From Billgrantia campisalis (lineage in GTDB: Bacteria; Pseudomonadota; Gammaproteobacteria; Pseudomonadales; Halomonadaceae), in assembly GCF_022341425.1 (NCBI RefSeq), contig NZ_JABFUC010000012.1, positions 62,001-126,000 on the forward strand: a stretch of DNA of 64,000 bases. The letters run 5' to 3'. The position numbers and the translations under genes are program-made. Shown here one piece after another: positions 1 through 8,068 of this stretch (position 1 is its first letter; every line of letters begins with the position of its first letter). The notes beneath the pieces were generated by a model. The model had not been told where the DNA came from. It searched no databases and saw nothing but the letters and a program-made list of their open reading frames with translations.

Positions 1-1439
1 GCCGCCGTCAGCGGCGTCAGCTCGATCCGCTGCAGCAGGCCCTGGGCCTGCAACCGACGGCAGCAGGCGACCAGCTCCCGGTTGTCGTCGAGCTCCTCGC
101 TGCGCAGGGTGGTGAGCAGCAGCAGGGGGGCGGCCGGCTCGAGGTGCAGCAGGACCTCGAGCCAGGTCAGGGTCTCCCGGTCGCACCACTGCAGGTCGTC
201 GAGCAGCAGTAGGGTGGGACGCCCAATGGCCAGGAGGGCCCGTGCCAGGCCCTCGAAGAACTGGCGGCGCTGCCAGGCGTCGGCCAGGGGGGCCGGCGAG
301 GCGGTCTGGCCGCTGGCCAGTTCGGGCACCAGCCGGCCGACCTCGCCGCGCCAGGTCGATTCCAGCCGCTCGATGGCCGGTCGCAGCGCCGCGCTGCGCA
401 GCCATTCGGCCACCGGCGCCAGCGCCAGGCGGACCCGGGAGGGAAAGCAGCTGGCCTGCAACACCGGGTCGCCCCGGCGGCGGAGGGCCTGGGCGAGCTC
501 CGTCGCCAGGCGCGTCTTGCCGACGCCGGCCTCGCCGGCGATGGCGATCAGCCGCGGCCCCTGGGCGACCCTCTTCCAGGCGGCCTCGAGGGCGGCCTGC
601 TCGGCGTCCCGGCCGATCAGCGGGGCCGCCGGGTGGCGCGCCGGTGTCTCGGCCGGGGGTGGTTCGTCGGGGGTCGACAGCTCGTCACGGAGGGCCTGGG
701 TGGCGGCGGAGGGCTCGACCCCCAGGGTACGCGCCAGGACGTCGGCACAGCGCTGGCCGGTGCGCAGCGCCATGGCGCGGTCGCCGACGCGCGCCTGCAG
801 CCGCATCAGGGTGCGATAGCCGGCCTCCTCGAGGGGTTCGAGCTCCACCCGTCGGCGGGCGTGCTCGATCGCCTCCGCCAGCCGGTCGCGTTCGGCCAGG
901 GTGGCGACCAGGCGGTCGAGCAGGGCGACGCAGCGGTGGTGCAGGCGTTCGCGTGCCTCGAGCACCCAGTCGTTGTAGAGGGCGGGGAGCAGGTCGCCGC
1001 CGTAGGCGTCCAGCGCCCGCTGGGCGGCGGCCAGGAGGGTGTCGGCGTAGGCGTCCAGCGCCCGCTGGGCGGCGGCCAGGAGGGTGTCGGCGTCCTCGGC
1101 GTCTTTGGCCTCGTCGGCGGCCTGGCGGAAGGCGAGCAGGTCGAGGCGGCAGGGCGCCGCTTCGCGCCAGCCCAGGCTGTTGGCATCCACGGCGAGGCAG
1201 CGGTCCGGGTCGGGCAGGACGGCACGCAGCTGATGCAGCTCGCGGCGCAGGTTGGTCCGGGCCTGGGCCTCGCTGGAGCCGGGCCAGAACAGCCCCGCCA
1301 GCCGCTGGCGGGGCTGGGGCGTCCCGGCATGCAGCGCCAGATAGGCCAGCAGGCCCAGGGCCTTCGACGAGTGAATGGTCTCGACCGGCTTCCCTGCGGC
1401 CAGGACCCGCTGCTCGCCCAGCAGGCGGATTTCCAGCAT
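1..1439 (-). CDS. SARP/AfsR-like transcriptional regulator with BTAD and ATPase domains (3' end outside window)
   Basis: The reading frame is open from an ATG at 1439 to the left edge (479 codons, no stop), so the C-terminus is missing. Residues 1-90 look like an OmpR-type winged-helix domain (start MLEIRLLGEQRV). Residues about 95-245 form a bacterial transcriptional activation domain (BTAD) rich in TPR-like helices. An AAA/STAND ATPase follows, with Walker A GEAGVGKT at about 302-309 and Walker B LLLLDDLQWCD further on. This order is that of AfsR/SARP regulators, best known in actinobacteria but also found in proteobacteria. Such proteins bind DNA repeats and activate nearby genes; the target here is unknown. 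A perfect 45-base tandem duplication lies in the BTAD. A GAGGG ribosome site precedes the ATG. Confidence 0.82.
   Translation of the reverse strand, partial: MLEIRLLGEQRVLAAGKPVETIHSSKALGLLAYLALHAGTPQPRQRLAGLFWPGSSEAQARTNLRRELHQLRAVLPDPDRCLAVDANSLGWREAAPCRLDLLAFRQAADEAKDAEDADTLLAAAQRALDAYADTLLAAAQRALDAYGGDLLPALYNDWVLEARERLHHRCVALLDRLVATLAERDRLAEAIEHARRRVELEPLEEAGYRTLMRLQARVGDRAMALRTGQRCADVLARTLGVEPSAATQALRDELSTPDEPPPAETPARHPAAPLIGRDAEQAALEAAWKRVAQGPRLIAIAGEAGVGKTRLATELAQALRRRGDPVLQASCFPSRVRLALAPVAEWLRSAALRPAIERLESTWRGEVGRLVPELASGQTASPAPLADAWQRRQFFEGLARALLAIGRPTLLLLDDLQWCDRETLTWLEVLLHLEPAAPLLLLTTLRSEELDDNRELVACCRRLQAQGLLQRIELTPLTA
1002..1091. repeat. 45-bp perfect tandem duplication inside the SARP gene
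   Basis: Bases 1002-1046 are repeated exactly at 1047-1091. The duplication is in frame and doubles a 15-residue helix (ADTLLAAAQRALDAY) at residues 117-131 and 132-146 of the regulator. Zero divergence suggests a recent event. Confidence 0.95.
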
Positions 1440-1463
1440 GGCGCGCCCTCGTCACCGATGTTT

Positions 1464-1487
1464 CGGCCCGGCGGACTCGCCGGGCCG
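1464..1487 (-). promoter_or_regulatory. GC-rich hairpin in the leader of the SARP gene
   Basis: CGGCCCGGCG (1464-1473) and its exact complement CGCCGGGCCG (1478-1487) enclose a four-base loop, 24 bases upstream of the SARP start codon. There is no T-run on the minus strand, so it is not a standard terminator. It may be a leader structure or an operator. Confidence 0.4.
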
Positions 1488-1623
1488 GATAAGCTGCCCT
1501 CGATTAGCCAGTATAGTGGCGGGGCCGATCCCGGAGCTCAGCCCGGGAGGGCGAACCTGGGTCGCGTCTGGCCAGCCGGTCGGTGCAGTCCGCGACACTC
1601 TGCGGGAGAAGGATAAGAGGGCT

Positions 1624-1749
1624 TTAGCAGAGCCGGCTGCCCAGCAGCAGCAGGCTGGCGTCGGCGACCTGCCAGCCCCACCAGCCAAGCACCAGGGCCG
1701 CGACGGTGAGGGCGGCCGCGGCGAGGCGTATCAGAACGAGACGGGTCAT
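1624..1749 (-). CDS. Small 41-residue single-span membrane peptide
   Basis: The peptide starts MTRLVLIRLAAAALTVAALV and continues through a WW/GW segment to a TAA stop. It has a basic N-terminus and one hydrophobic span of about 20 residues. Its ATG overlaps the stop of the MFS gene in an ATGA arrangement, implying translational coupling. No family is recognised. It could be an accessory subunit of the transporter or a chance frame; the overlap and sensible membrane topology favour a real gene. Confidence 0.5.
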   Translation of the reverse strand: MTRLVLIRLAAAALTVAALVLGWWGWQVADASLLLLGSRLC

Positions 1750-2957
1750 GCCTGGGCCTCCGTGGGAGTGGGGCGGTGAATCGGCTCCTCGCTGATGAAC
1801 CAGTGCAGCAGGGCCGCCACCACCGAGAGCATAATGGCGATCTTCCAGACCACATCATAGTGGCCGGTGAGATCGTAGAGCCAGCCGCCCAGCCAGACGC
1901 CCATGAAGGAGCCGAGCTGGTGGAAGAGAAAGACGATGCCGCCGAGCATCGAGAGATGGCGCACGCCGAAGACCACGGCGACGATGCCGTTGGTCAAGGG
2001 GACGGTGGAGAGCCACAGCAGGCCCATGGCGATGCCAAAGGCATAGGCGCTGGCCGGGCTCAGCGGCACCAGGAACACGAAGGCGGTGATCACTACCCCG
2101 CGGGTCAGGTAGAGCCAGGTGAGCAGCCGCGCCTTGGAGAGGTGGCCGCCTAGCCAGCCGGCGGAGTAGGTGCCGATGATATTGAAGAGCCCCACCAGCG
2201 CCAGTACGGTGCTGCCCACGTGCACCGCCAGGCCGCTGTCGAACAGGTAGCCCGGCAGGTGCACGCCGATGAACACCACCTGAAAGCCACATACGAAGAA
2301 GCCCAGGCACAGCAGCCAGAAGCCGCGGTGGCCGGCGGCTTCATCCAGGGCGGCGCCCAGGGTGATATCGCTGGCGCGGCGTGGCGAGGGGCGGTCGCGC
2401 AGCATGCCACCTAGCGGCACCATCAGCGCCGCCATGGCGCCCATCACCAGCAGCGCCGCCGACCAGCCCAGCCACTCCAGCAGGCCTAGGGTGCCTGGCA
2501 GCATGGCGAACTGGCCGAAGGAGCCGGCGGCACTAACGATGCCCATGGCCATGCTGCGCTTTTCCGGTGCCACGGCACGTCCCACGGCGCCGAGGATCAC
2601 CGAGAAGGTAGTGCCGGACAGGCCCAGCCCGATCAACACCCCAGCGGAGAGTGACATGCCCAGGGCGGTATCCGACAGCCCCATGAACATCAGGCCCACC
2701 GCATAGAGCAGCCCGCCGATCGCGGCGACTCTCGCGGCGCCGAAGCGGTCGGCCAGCGCACCGGTGAAGGGCTGCGCCAGGCCCCAGATCAGGTTCTGCA
2801 GCGCCAGGGCGAAGGCGAACACCTCGCGTCCCCAGCCCAGGTCGCTGCTCATCGGCTCCAGAAACAGCCCGAAGCCGTGGCGTAGGCCCATGGCCAGGGA
2901 GATCACGAGGCTGCCGACGAGGATCAGCAGCAGGGTGTGGCGGCGAAGGGCGTCCAT
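1746..2957 (-). CDS. MFS transporter, monocarboxylate/OFA-like
   Basis: About 403 residues with twelve predicted hydrophobic spans, as expected for the major facilitator superfamily. The loop between spans 2 and 3 carries the MFS signature (GALADRFGAARV). Glycine-rich spans and overall similarity to oxalate/formate and monocarboxylate MFS proteins suggest uptake or export of an organic or amino acid; the substrate cannot be read from sequence. The ATG at 2957 is preferred because it directly precedes span 1. A GTG at 2990 would add 11 residues; neither has a strong ribosome site. A palindrome matching the phhA/phhR boxes lies about 60 bases upstream, suggesting aromatic amino acid control. 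A 41-residue peptide is coupled downstream. Confidence 0.85.
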   Translation of the reverse strand: MDALRRHTLLLILVGSLVISLAMGLRHGFGLFLEPMSSDLGWGREVFAFALALQNLIWGLAQPFTGALADRFGAARVAAIGGLLYAVGLMFMGLSDTALGMSLSAGVLIGLGLSGTTFSVILGAVGRAVAPEKRSMAMGIVSAAGSFGQFAMLPGTLGLLEWLGWSAALLVMGAMAALMVPLGGMLRDRPSPRRASDITLGAALDEAAGHRGFWLLCLGFFVCGFQVVFIGVHLPGYLFDSGLAVHVGSTVLALVGLFNIIGTYSAGWLGGHLSKARLLTWLYLTRGVVITAFVFLVPLSPASAYAFGIAMGLLWLSTVPLTNGIVAVVFGVRHLSMLGGIVFLFHQLGSFMGVWLGGWLYDLTGHYDVVWKIAIMLSVVAALLHWFISEEPIHRPTPTEAQA

Positions 2958-3017
2958 GGGCGTACCGGTTTGCAGACTAATGATCTCCACTATCGCCTGT
3001 GGCGTCGGCGATGGCTA

Positions 3018-3037
3018 CTGTCGCGTTATGGCGACAG
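3018..3037. promoter_or_regulatory. PhhR/TyrR-like operator upstream of the MFS gene
   Basis: The palindrome CTGTC-N10-GACAG (arms extend to ACTGTCGC/GCGACAGT, 3017-3038) lies between the divergent MFS and lipoprotein genes. It keeps the TGT-N12-ACA geometry of TyrR boxes and matches the second phhA/phhR box (15996-16015) at 16 of 20 positions, including the inner CGTTAT. The functional link to PhhR is inferred. Confidence 0.55.
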
Positions 3038-3119
3038 TTGTGTAGCCGTGGCGCCACATGGGTAGCGTGGCCGAGCTTCGCTAGAATGCCATCCCCGTCA
3101 GATAACCAGGAGATTCCCC

Positions 3120-3320
3120 ATGCCCCGGCGCCTGTTAACCCTTTGTATCGTTGTGCTAGCCGCCATCCTGGTGGCCGGCTGCAGCTACCAGCCCGCGCGC
3201 ATCAAGTCGGAGCCGCTGATCGTCATCGACGATGACCGCGGCCATAAGGGACGCAGCAGCCATAAGGGACGCAGCCGCGGCTTTTGCCCTCCGGGGTTGC
3301 GTATGCAGGGCCGTTGCTAG
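3120..3320 (+). CDS. Small lipoprotein (66 aa)
   Basis: An AGGAG ribosome site precedes the ATG. A signal peptide of about 20 residues ends in a lipobox LVAGC (Cys at about residue 21), so the mature protein should be a lipidated envelope peptide of about 46 residues. The tail is basic and holds an 18-base tandem repeat (3242-3259 and 3260-3277, one mismatch) giving HKGRSS-HKGRSR. Two further cysteines lie near the C-terminus (FCPPGLRMQGRC). No family is recognised. The 168 bases after it hold no gene and probably contain the promoter of the following deacetylase cluster. Confidence 0.7.
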   Translation: MPRRLLTLCIVVLAAILVAGCSYQPARIKSEPLIVIDDDRGHKGRSSHKGRSRGFCPPGLRMQGRC

Positions 3321-3488
3321 CTAGATACCATCTCTGGAACCTTCGGTCTGTCCTTGATTAGGCAAGGTAAGCGGTTTGCCCTGCCACCGGCTAGGCTAAG
3401 CGTATAAGCTGAGCACCTATAGGCCTTGCCGCCGTGCAGGCCGCATAAGAACCCTGACCGATCATGCCGCTTCAGCAAGGACACCAGG

Positions 3489-4523
3489 ATGAAGCTCTTC
3501 TATCACCCCGACCAGGAGCGCCACGCGCCCGCTACCTTCCTGCTGCGTGGTCAGCCGGCGCCGTCCCCCGAGGGGCCGCTGCGCGCCGAACTGCTCTCCC
3601 GTGGCCTGGCCGACATCGGGCTGTCGCTGACCGCCCCCGCCGAAGTCGACAGCCCGATCCTGCGCAGCCGACTGGCCAAGGTGCATACGCCGCGCTACCT
3701 GACCTTCCTCGAGACGATCCATGCCCGCTGGCAAGCGCTGCCGGGTGCGGCCGAACTGGTATCGCCCAACGTCCACCCCTGCGGCGGCGGTCATCACTAT
3801 CCGCGCCATCCGGTGGGGCAGGCGGGCTGGCACCTGCATGACATGGCCTGCCCGATCGGTGCCGAGAGCTTTCATGGCATCCTGGCCAGCGCCGCCACGG
3901 CCCAGGCGGCGGCGGAAGCGCTGTTGAACGGCCACGGCACCACCTATGCGCTGTGCCGCCCGCCCGGCCACCATGCCGGGCCCGACCGGGCCGGCGGCTT
4001 CTGCTTTCTGAACAACTCGGCCCTGGCCGCCACGGTGCTGCGCGAACACTTCTCCCGGGTCGCCATCGTCGACGTGGACCTGCACCACGGTAACGGCACC
4101 CAGGATATCTTCTACTATCGTGGCGATGTCTGGACCGGGTCACTGCACGCCGACCCGGCGGACTTCTACCCCTTTTTCTGGGGAGGCGCCAACGAGGAGG
4201 GCATGGGAGAGGGGCTGGGCGCCAACGTCAACCTGCCGCTGGCGCTGGGCAGCGACGGGGCGGCTTTTCTTGCTGCCCTGGATACGCTGCTGGAGCGCCT
4301 GGCTGATTTCCGCCCCGATGCGGTGGTGGTGGCCCTGGGGCTCGACGCCCATCGCGACGACCCCCTGGCCGGACTGGCCCTGGAGACCGCCGACTTTGAG
4401 GCCGTGGGCCGGCGCCTGGCTCGCCTCGCGCTGCCCACGGTGCTGGTGCAGGAGGGCGGCTACCCGACCGATGTCCTGGGGCACAACTTGGCCGCCTTCA
4501 TGGGTGGCTTCACTGACGCCTGA
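3489..4523 (+). CDS. Histone deacetylase-family amidohydrolase (acetylpolyamine amidohydrolase-like), first of two
   Basis: 344 residues, typical for bacterial HDAC/acetylpolyamine amidohydrolases. Key motifs are visible: RPPGHHAG with the tandem catalytic histidines at 161-162, DVDLHHGNGT with the zinc ligands Asp195 and His199 (or equivalents), LGLDAHRDDPL supplying the later metal-binding Asp, and EGGYPTDV with the catalytic Tyr. Family members remove acetyl groups from acetylated amines such as acetylpolyamines or acetyl-lysine in the cytoplasm; the substrate here is not determined. The ATG at 3489 follows an AAGGA site. It opens a five-gene same-strand cluster with ridA, an OCD-family gene, a second deacetylase and an aminotransferase. 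Confidence 0.88.
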   Translation: MKLFYHPDQERHAPATFLLRGQPAPSPEGPLRAELLSRGLADIGLSLTAPAEVDSPILRSRLAKVHTPRYLTFLETIHARWQALPGAAELVSPNVHPCGGGHHYPRHPVGQAGWHLHDMACPIGAESFHGILASAATAQAAAEALLNGHGTTYALCRPPGHHAGPDRAGGFCFLNNSALAATVLREHFSRVAIVDVDLHHGNGTQDIFYYRGDVWTGSLHADPADFYPFFWGGANEEGMGEGLGANVNLPLALGSDGAAFLAALDTLLERLADFRPDAVVVALGLDAHRDDPLAGLALETADFEAVGRRLARLALPTVLVQEGGYPTDVLGHNLAAFMGGFTDA

Positions 4524-4557
4524 GCGTCGTTATACAACCTGAGAGAGACTTTTCGCC

Positions 4558-4914
4558 ATGACCGTCAGCTATCACGACAGCAACGCCCGCATGAGCCAGA
4601 TCACCGTGTACAACGGTACCGTCTACCTGGCCGGGCAGGTGCCCACCGATGCCACCGCCGACATGCGCGGCCAGACCGAGCAGGTATTGGGGCGCATCGA
4701 TGCGCTGCTGGCCGAGGCCGGCACCTCCAAGGAGCACCTGGTTTCGGCGCAGATCTGGGTCACCAGCATGACCGAGTTCGATCAGATGAATGCCGCCTGG
4801 GATGCCTGGGTGGTGCCCGGACGGCCGCCGGTGCGCGCCGCGGTGGAAGCCAAGCTGGCCAAGCCGGAGTGGAAGGTCGAGATCATGGTTGTCGCTGCAC
4901 TGCCGGAGGCCTGA
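4558..4914 (+). CDS. RidA/YjgF family protein
   Basis: 118 residues, the usual RidA length. It carries the family core: ITVYNGTVYLAGQVP near the start, QTEQVLGRIDALLAEAG in the middle, and a C-terminal VRAAVEAKLA segment with the Arg that binds carboxylates in active members. RidA proteins hydrolyse reactive enamine/imine intermediates released by PLP enzymes and amino acid oxidoreductases. Its position between a deacetylase and an ornithine cyclodeaminase/ketimine reductase-family gene fits clearing or processing imines made by neighbouring enzymes. The start follows a GAGAGAC-type ribosome site. It probably belongs to the less characterised Rid subfamilies rather than housekeeping RidA. Confidence 0.88.
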   Translation: MTVSYHDSNARMSQITVYNGTVYLAGQVPTDATADMRGQTEQVLGRIDALLAEAGTSKEHLVSAQIWVTSMTEFDQMNAAWDAWVVPGRPPVRAAVEAKLAKPEWKVEIMVVAALPEA

Positions 4915-4915
4915 T

Positions 4916-5857
4916 ATGCGCATCATCAGTGCCGACGAGGTTGCCGCTTCACTGCCCTGGCCGGCGCTGGTGGAGCGGTTGGCGACGACCTTCCGTCAGG
5001 GCGTGGTGTCGCCGCCACGCCACCATCACGCCATGCACCGCCCGGACGGCGAGGCCACCCTGCTGCTGATGCCGGCCTGGGAGCGGGACGGCTATATCGG
5101 GGTGAAGATGGTCAATGTCTTCCCCCAGAACGCCGACCACGGCCTTCCCGCCATTTCTGGGGTCTATTTCCTTAGCGAGGGCGCCCATGGGCGCCCCCTG
5201 GCCTGCCTGGATGGCAGCGAGCTGACCCGGCGGCGTACCGCGGCGGCCTCTGCGCTGGCGGCACGGGAGCTGGCCCGAGCCGATGCCGAAACCCTGCTGG
5301 TGGTGGGCACCGGCAAGCTGGCCCCGATGGTGATCGAGGCCCATGCCGCGGTGCGGCCGATCAGGCGCGTGCGCATCTGGGGACGTCATCCGGAGAAGGC
5401 CGAGCGGCTGGCCGCCGACTATGCCGACCGCTTCGATGCGGAGGCCGTCACCGACCTGGAACAGGCCGCCCGGGAGGCCGATCTGATCAGCTGCGTGACG
5501 CTTTCCAGCGAGCCGTTGATCCGCGGCGCCTGGCTGACCCCCGGCACCCATCTGGATCTGATCGGCGCCTTCCGGCCGACCATGCGTGAGACCGATGCCG
5601 ACTGCCTGCGACGCAGCGAGGTGTTCGTGGATACCTACGCGGGGGCCAAGGGCGAGGCGGGCGACATTCTCCAGGCCATCGACGAAGGGGCCTTTGCCTT
5701 CAGCGATATTCGCGCCGAGCTGGCCGAGCTCTTGACGGGGCAGCGGCCGGGGCGCTCGTCGGATGACGCCATCACGCTGTTCAAGTCGGTGGGCGCCTCG
5801 CTGGAGGACCTGGCCGCGGCCATCGAGGTGTGGGAGCGGCTGGAGCGGGCGGAATGA
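4916..5857 (+). CDS. Ornithine cyclodeaminase / mu-crystallin family protein
   Basis: 313 residues, normal for the family. An N-terminal domain precedes a Rossmann fold with the dinucleotide-binding stretch LLVVGTGKLAP at about residues 138-148. It also has SGVYFLSEGAHGRPLACLDG and the C-terminal SDDAITLFKSVG motif characteristic of the family. Members include ornithine cyclodeaminase, alanine dehydrogenase-like enzymes and ketimine/pyrroline-2-carboxylate reductases; sequence alone does not choose among them. The start ATG nearly abuts the RidA stop (TGATATG), and the stop overlaps the next gene's ATG (ATGA), so translation is coupled. Pairing with RidA favours a ketimine/imine-handling role. 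Confidence 0.87.
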   Translation: MRIISADEVAASLPWPALVERLATTFRQGVVSPPRHHHAMHRPDGEATLLLMPAWERDGYIGVKMVNVFPQNADHGLPAISGVYFLSEGAHGRPLACLDGSELTRRRTAAASALAARELARADAETLLVVGTGKLAPMVIEAHAAVRPIRRVRIWGRHPEKAERLAADYADRFDAEAVTDLEQAAREADLISCVTLSSEPLIRGAWLTPGTHLDLIGAFRPTMRETDADCLRRSEVFVDTYAGAKGEAGDILQAIDEGAFAFSDIRAELAELLTGQRPGRSSDDAITLFKSVGASLEDLAAAIEVWERLERAE

Positions 5858-7032
5858 CGATGGGAGCGGACAGCGCAGGTTCGGCCCCGGGAGGGCGCGA
5901 TGCCGCAGAGGCCACCGGCTTCTTCTGGCATGAGCGCTGTTTCTGGCATGACCCGGGCGCCATCGGTGTGTTCGCCTCGCCCGGCGAGTTTCTACAGCCC
6001 CAGCCGGCTTCCGAAAGCCCCGAGAGCAAGCGGCGGCTCAAGAACCTGCTCGAGGTGTCGGGGCTGATCGACGAGCTGGTGGTGCGCAAGCCGGCGCCGG
6101 CAAGCCGAGAGGATCTCGAGCGCTTCCATGCCCCCGGCTATCTCGATGCCCTGGAGGCCGGCGACCGGGCCCGCGGCGGCGACGGCGGCGACTGCGCCCC
6201 CTATACGCCGGGCAGCCTGGCGGCAGCGCGGCAATCGGCGGGGCTGGCCATCGCGGCGGTGGAGGCGGTGGCCACCGGCGAGCTGGCCAGCGCCTATGCG
6301 CTGTGCCGCCCACCCGGGCATCATGCCGAGGCCGACCGGGGCCGGGGCTTCTGCCTGCTGGGCAATATTCCGGTGGCGGTGATGCGTGCCCGGGCATTGG
6401 AACAGGTTGGGCGGGTGGCCATCCTCGACTGGGACGTGCATCACGGCAACGGCCAGCAGGCGGCCTTCTACGCCGATCCCGAAGTGTTCACCCTGTCGAT
6501 CCACCAGGCCGGCAACTATCCTCTGGAGACCGGATATTTCGAGGAGCAGGGGGAAGGGCCCGGCCTGGGTGCCAACCTCAACCTGCCGCTGCCGCCGGGG
6601 TGTGGGATCGGCGCCTACGCCTACGCCATGGACGAGCTGGTCCTGCCGGCCATCGAAGCCTTTGCCCCGGAGCTGATCGTGGTGGCCTGCGGCTATGACG
6701 CCTGCGCCAAGGACCCGCTGGGCAAGATGCTGCTCAATAGCGCGGCCTTCGCCGACATGACCCATCGACTCAAGGCGCTGGCCGGGCGGCTCGGCAATGT
6801 CGGGCTGGTAATGATCCACGAGGGGGGCTATTCGGAAGGCTATGTGCCGCTCTGTGGCCATGCGGTGATCCAGGCGCTGGCCGCTAGCCGGATCACTGTG
6901 CCCGATTCCCAGAACGACGAGATTGCCGCCTGGGCCTACCAGGCGCTGCAGCCCCACCAGCGCGAGCTGATCGACGGCTGGCGTCGGGCCTGGGCCGTGC
7001 CAACGAGGAGAGACGATGACGCCACTGGATGA
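5854..7032 (+). CDS. Histone deacetylase-family amidohydrolase, second of two
   Basis: About 392 residues from the ATG at 5854, which overlaps the preceding stop. HDAC motifs are present: CRPPGHHAEADRGRGFC with the tandem histidines at about 156-157, LDWDVHHGNGQQ with the zinc-binding Asp and His, GYDACAKDPLG with the third ligand, and HEGGYSEGYVP with the catalytic Tyr. It differs strongly from the first deacetylase: longer N-terminus, WHERCFWHDPGAIGVF opening, class II/HDAH-like features. The two are therefore diverged paralogues, not a recent duplication. It overlaps the downstream aminotransferase by 17 bases. A start at 5860 is also possible. Confidence 0.87.
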   Translation: MTMGADSAGSAPGGRDAAEATGFFWHERCFWHDPGAIGVFASPGEFLQPQPASESPESKRRLKNLLEVSGLIDELVVRKPAPASREDLERFHAPGYLDALEAGDRARGGDGGDCAPYTPGSLAAARQSAGLAIAAVEAVATGELASAYALCRPPGHHAEADRGRGFCLLGNIPVAVMRARALEQVGRVAILDWDVHHGNGQQAAFYADPEVFTLSIHQAGNYPLETGYFEEQGEGPGLGANLNLPLPPGCGIGAYAYAMDELVLPAIEAFAPELIVVACGYDACAKDPLGKMLLNSAAFADMTHRLKALAGRLGNVGLVMIHEGGYSEGYVPLCGHAVIQALAASRITVPDSQNDEIAAWAYQALQPHQRELIDGWRRAWAVPTRRDDDATG

Positions 7033-7984
7033 TCGCGACGGCTGGATCTGGCATGACGGCGAGTGGCTGGCGTGGCGGGAGGCCCGTACCCACCTGCTGA
7101 ATCATACCCTGCATTACGGCATGGGCTGCTTCGAAGGCGTGCGGGCCTATGCGGGCGCCGATGGCACCCACCTGTTCCGGGTGGCGGAGCACACCCGGCG
7201 CCTGGCCGACAGCGCCCATGCCCTGGACATGGCGCTCGATATCAGCGAGGCGGAGCTGATCGAGGCCCAGCGGCAATGTCTCGCGCGAAACGGCCTCACC
7301 AACGCCTACCTCAAGCCGACGGTGTTCTTTGGCTCCGAGGGCCTGGGGCTGCGCGCCAAGGGCCTCAGCGTGCATGTGATGATCGCCGCCTGGGACCTGG
7401 GCGACTATATCTCTCCCGAAGCGGCATCCATCGGGCTGCGCGCGTTGACCTCCTCCTGGGCGCGGCACCACGTCAACATCAGCCTGTGTCGCGCCAAGAC
7501 CAACGGTCACTACGTGAATTCGATGCTGGCGCTGAACACGGCGGTCAAGGCGGGCTTCGACGAGGCGATCATGCTCGACCCCGAGGGCTATGTCGCCGAG
7601 GCCTCGGCGGCCAATGTCTTCCTGGTGCGCGACGGCGTGCTGCATACCCCCGAGGTGACCTCCTGTTTGCAGGGCATCACCCGGGACAGCGTGATTCGCC
7701 TGGCCCGCGAGGTGCTGGGGGTGGAAGTGCAGGAGCGCCGCATCACCCGCGACGAGCTGTATACCGCCGATGAGGCGTTCGTCACCGGCACCGCCGCCGA
7801 GATCCTGCCGCTTCGCGAGCTCGACGGTCGCCGCATCGGGGCACGTGCCGGCGCGCCGCCGCCCGATCATCCCATTCCCCAAGACGCTCTCACCGCACGG
7901 CTGCAGCACTGCTACCGACGGGTGACCCGGGGCGAGCTGGGCGACGACCTGCAGGGCCTTCGCCACTGGCTGACCCCGGCCTGA
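7016..7984 (+). CDS. Class IV PLP aminotransferase (branched-chain amino acid aminotransferase-like)
   Basis: 322 residues, close to IlvE length. It shows LHYGMGCFEGVRAY near the N-terminus, the PLP lysine in CRAKTNGHY (Lys161), and EGYVAEASAANVFLVRDG with the conserved Glu. The reaction is reversible transfer of an amino group between branched-chain or related amino acids and 2-oxoglutarate. A GAGGAGAG ribosome site lies inside the end of the preceding deacetylase gene. Placement as the last gene of the deacetylase-RidA-OCD cluster suggests it serves that pathway rather than general branched-chain synthesis, although a housekeeping IlvE role cannot be excluded. Confidence 0.85.
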   Translation: MTPLDDRDGWIWHDGEWLAWREARTHLLNHTLHYGMGCFEGVRAYAGADGTHLFRVAEHTRRLADSAHALDMALDISEAELIEAQRQCLARNGLTNAYLKPTVFFGSEGLGLRAKGLSVHVMIAAWDLGDYISPEAASIGLRALTSSWARHHVNISLCRAKTNGHYVNSMLALNTAVKAGFDEAIMLDPEGYVAEASAANVFLVRDGVLHTPEVTSCLQGITRDSVIRLAREVLGVEVQERRITRDELYTADEAFVTGTAAEILPLRELDGRRIGARAGAPPPDHPIPQDALTARLQHCYRRVTRGELGDDLQGLRHWLTPA

Positions 7985-8068
7985 CCGTGCTCGGCGGCTG
8001 TCCGGCGTTGAGGGCAGCCGGCCCGTGACGTGCTAGCCTGACCCGCTTCAGGGACGGGACGGATCGCA

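Noticed and set aside
1452..1688. A 78-codon minus-strand frame upstream of the SARP gene
   Set aside because: Cys/Ser/Pro-rich composition, no start signal, and it overlaps the better supported 41-residue membrane peptide.
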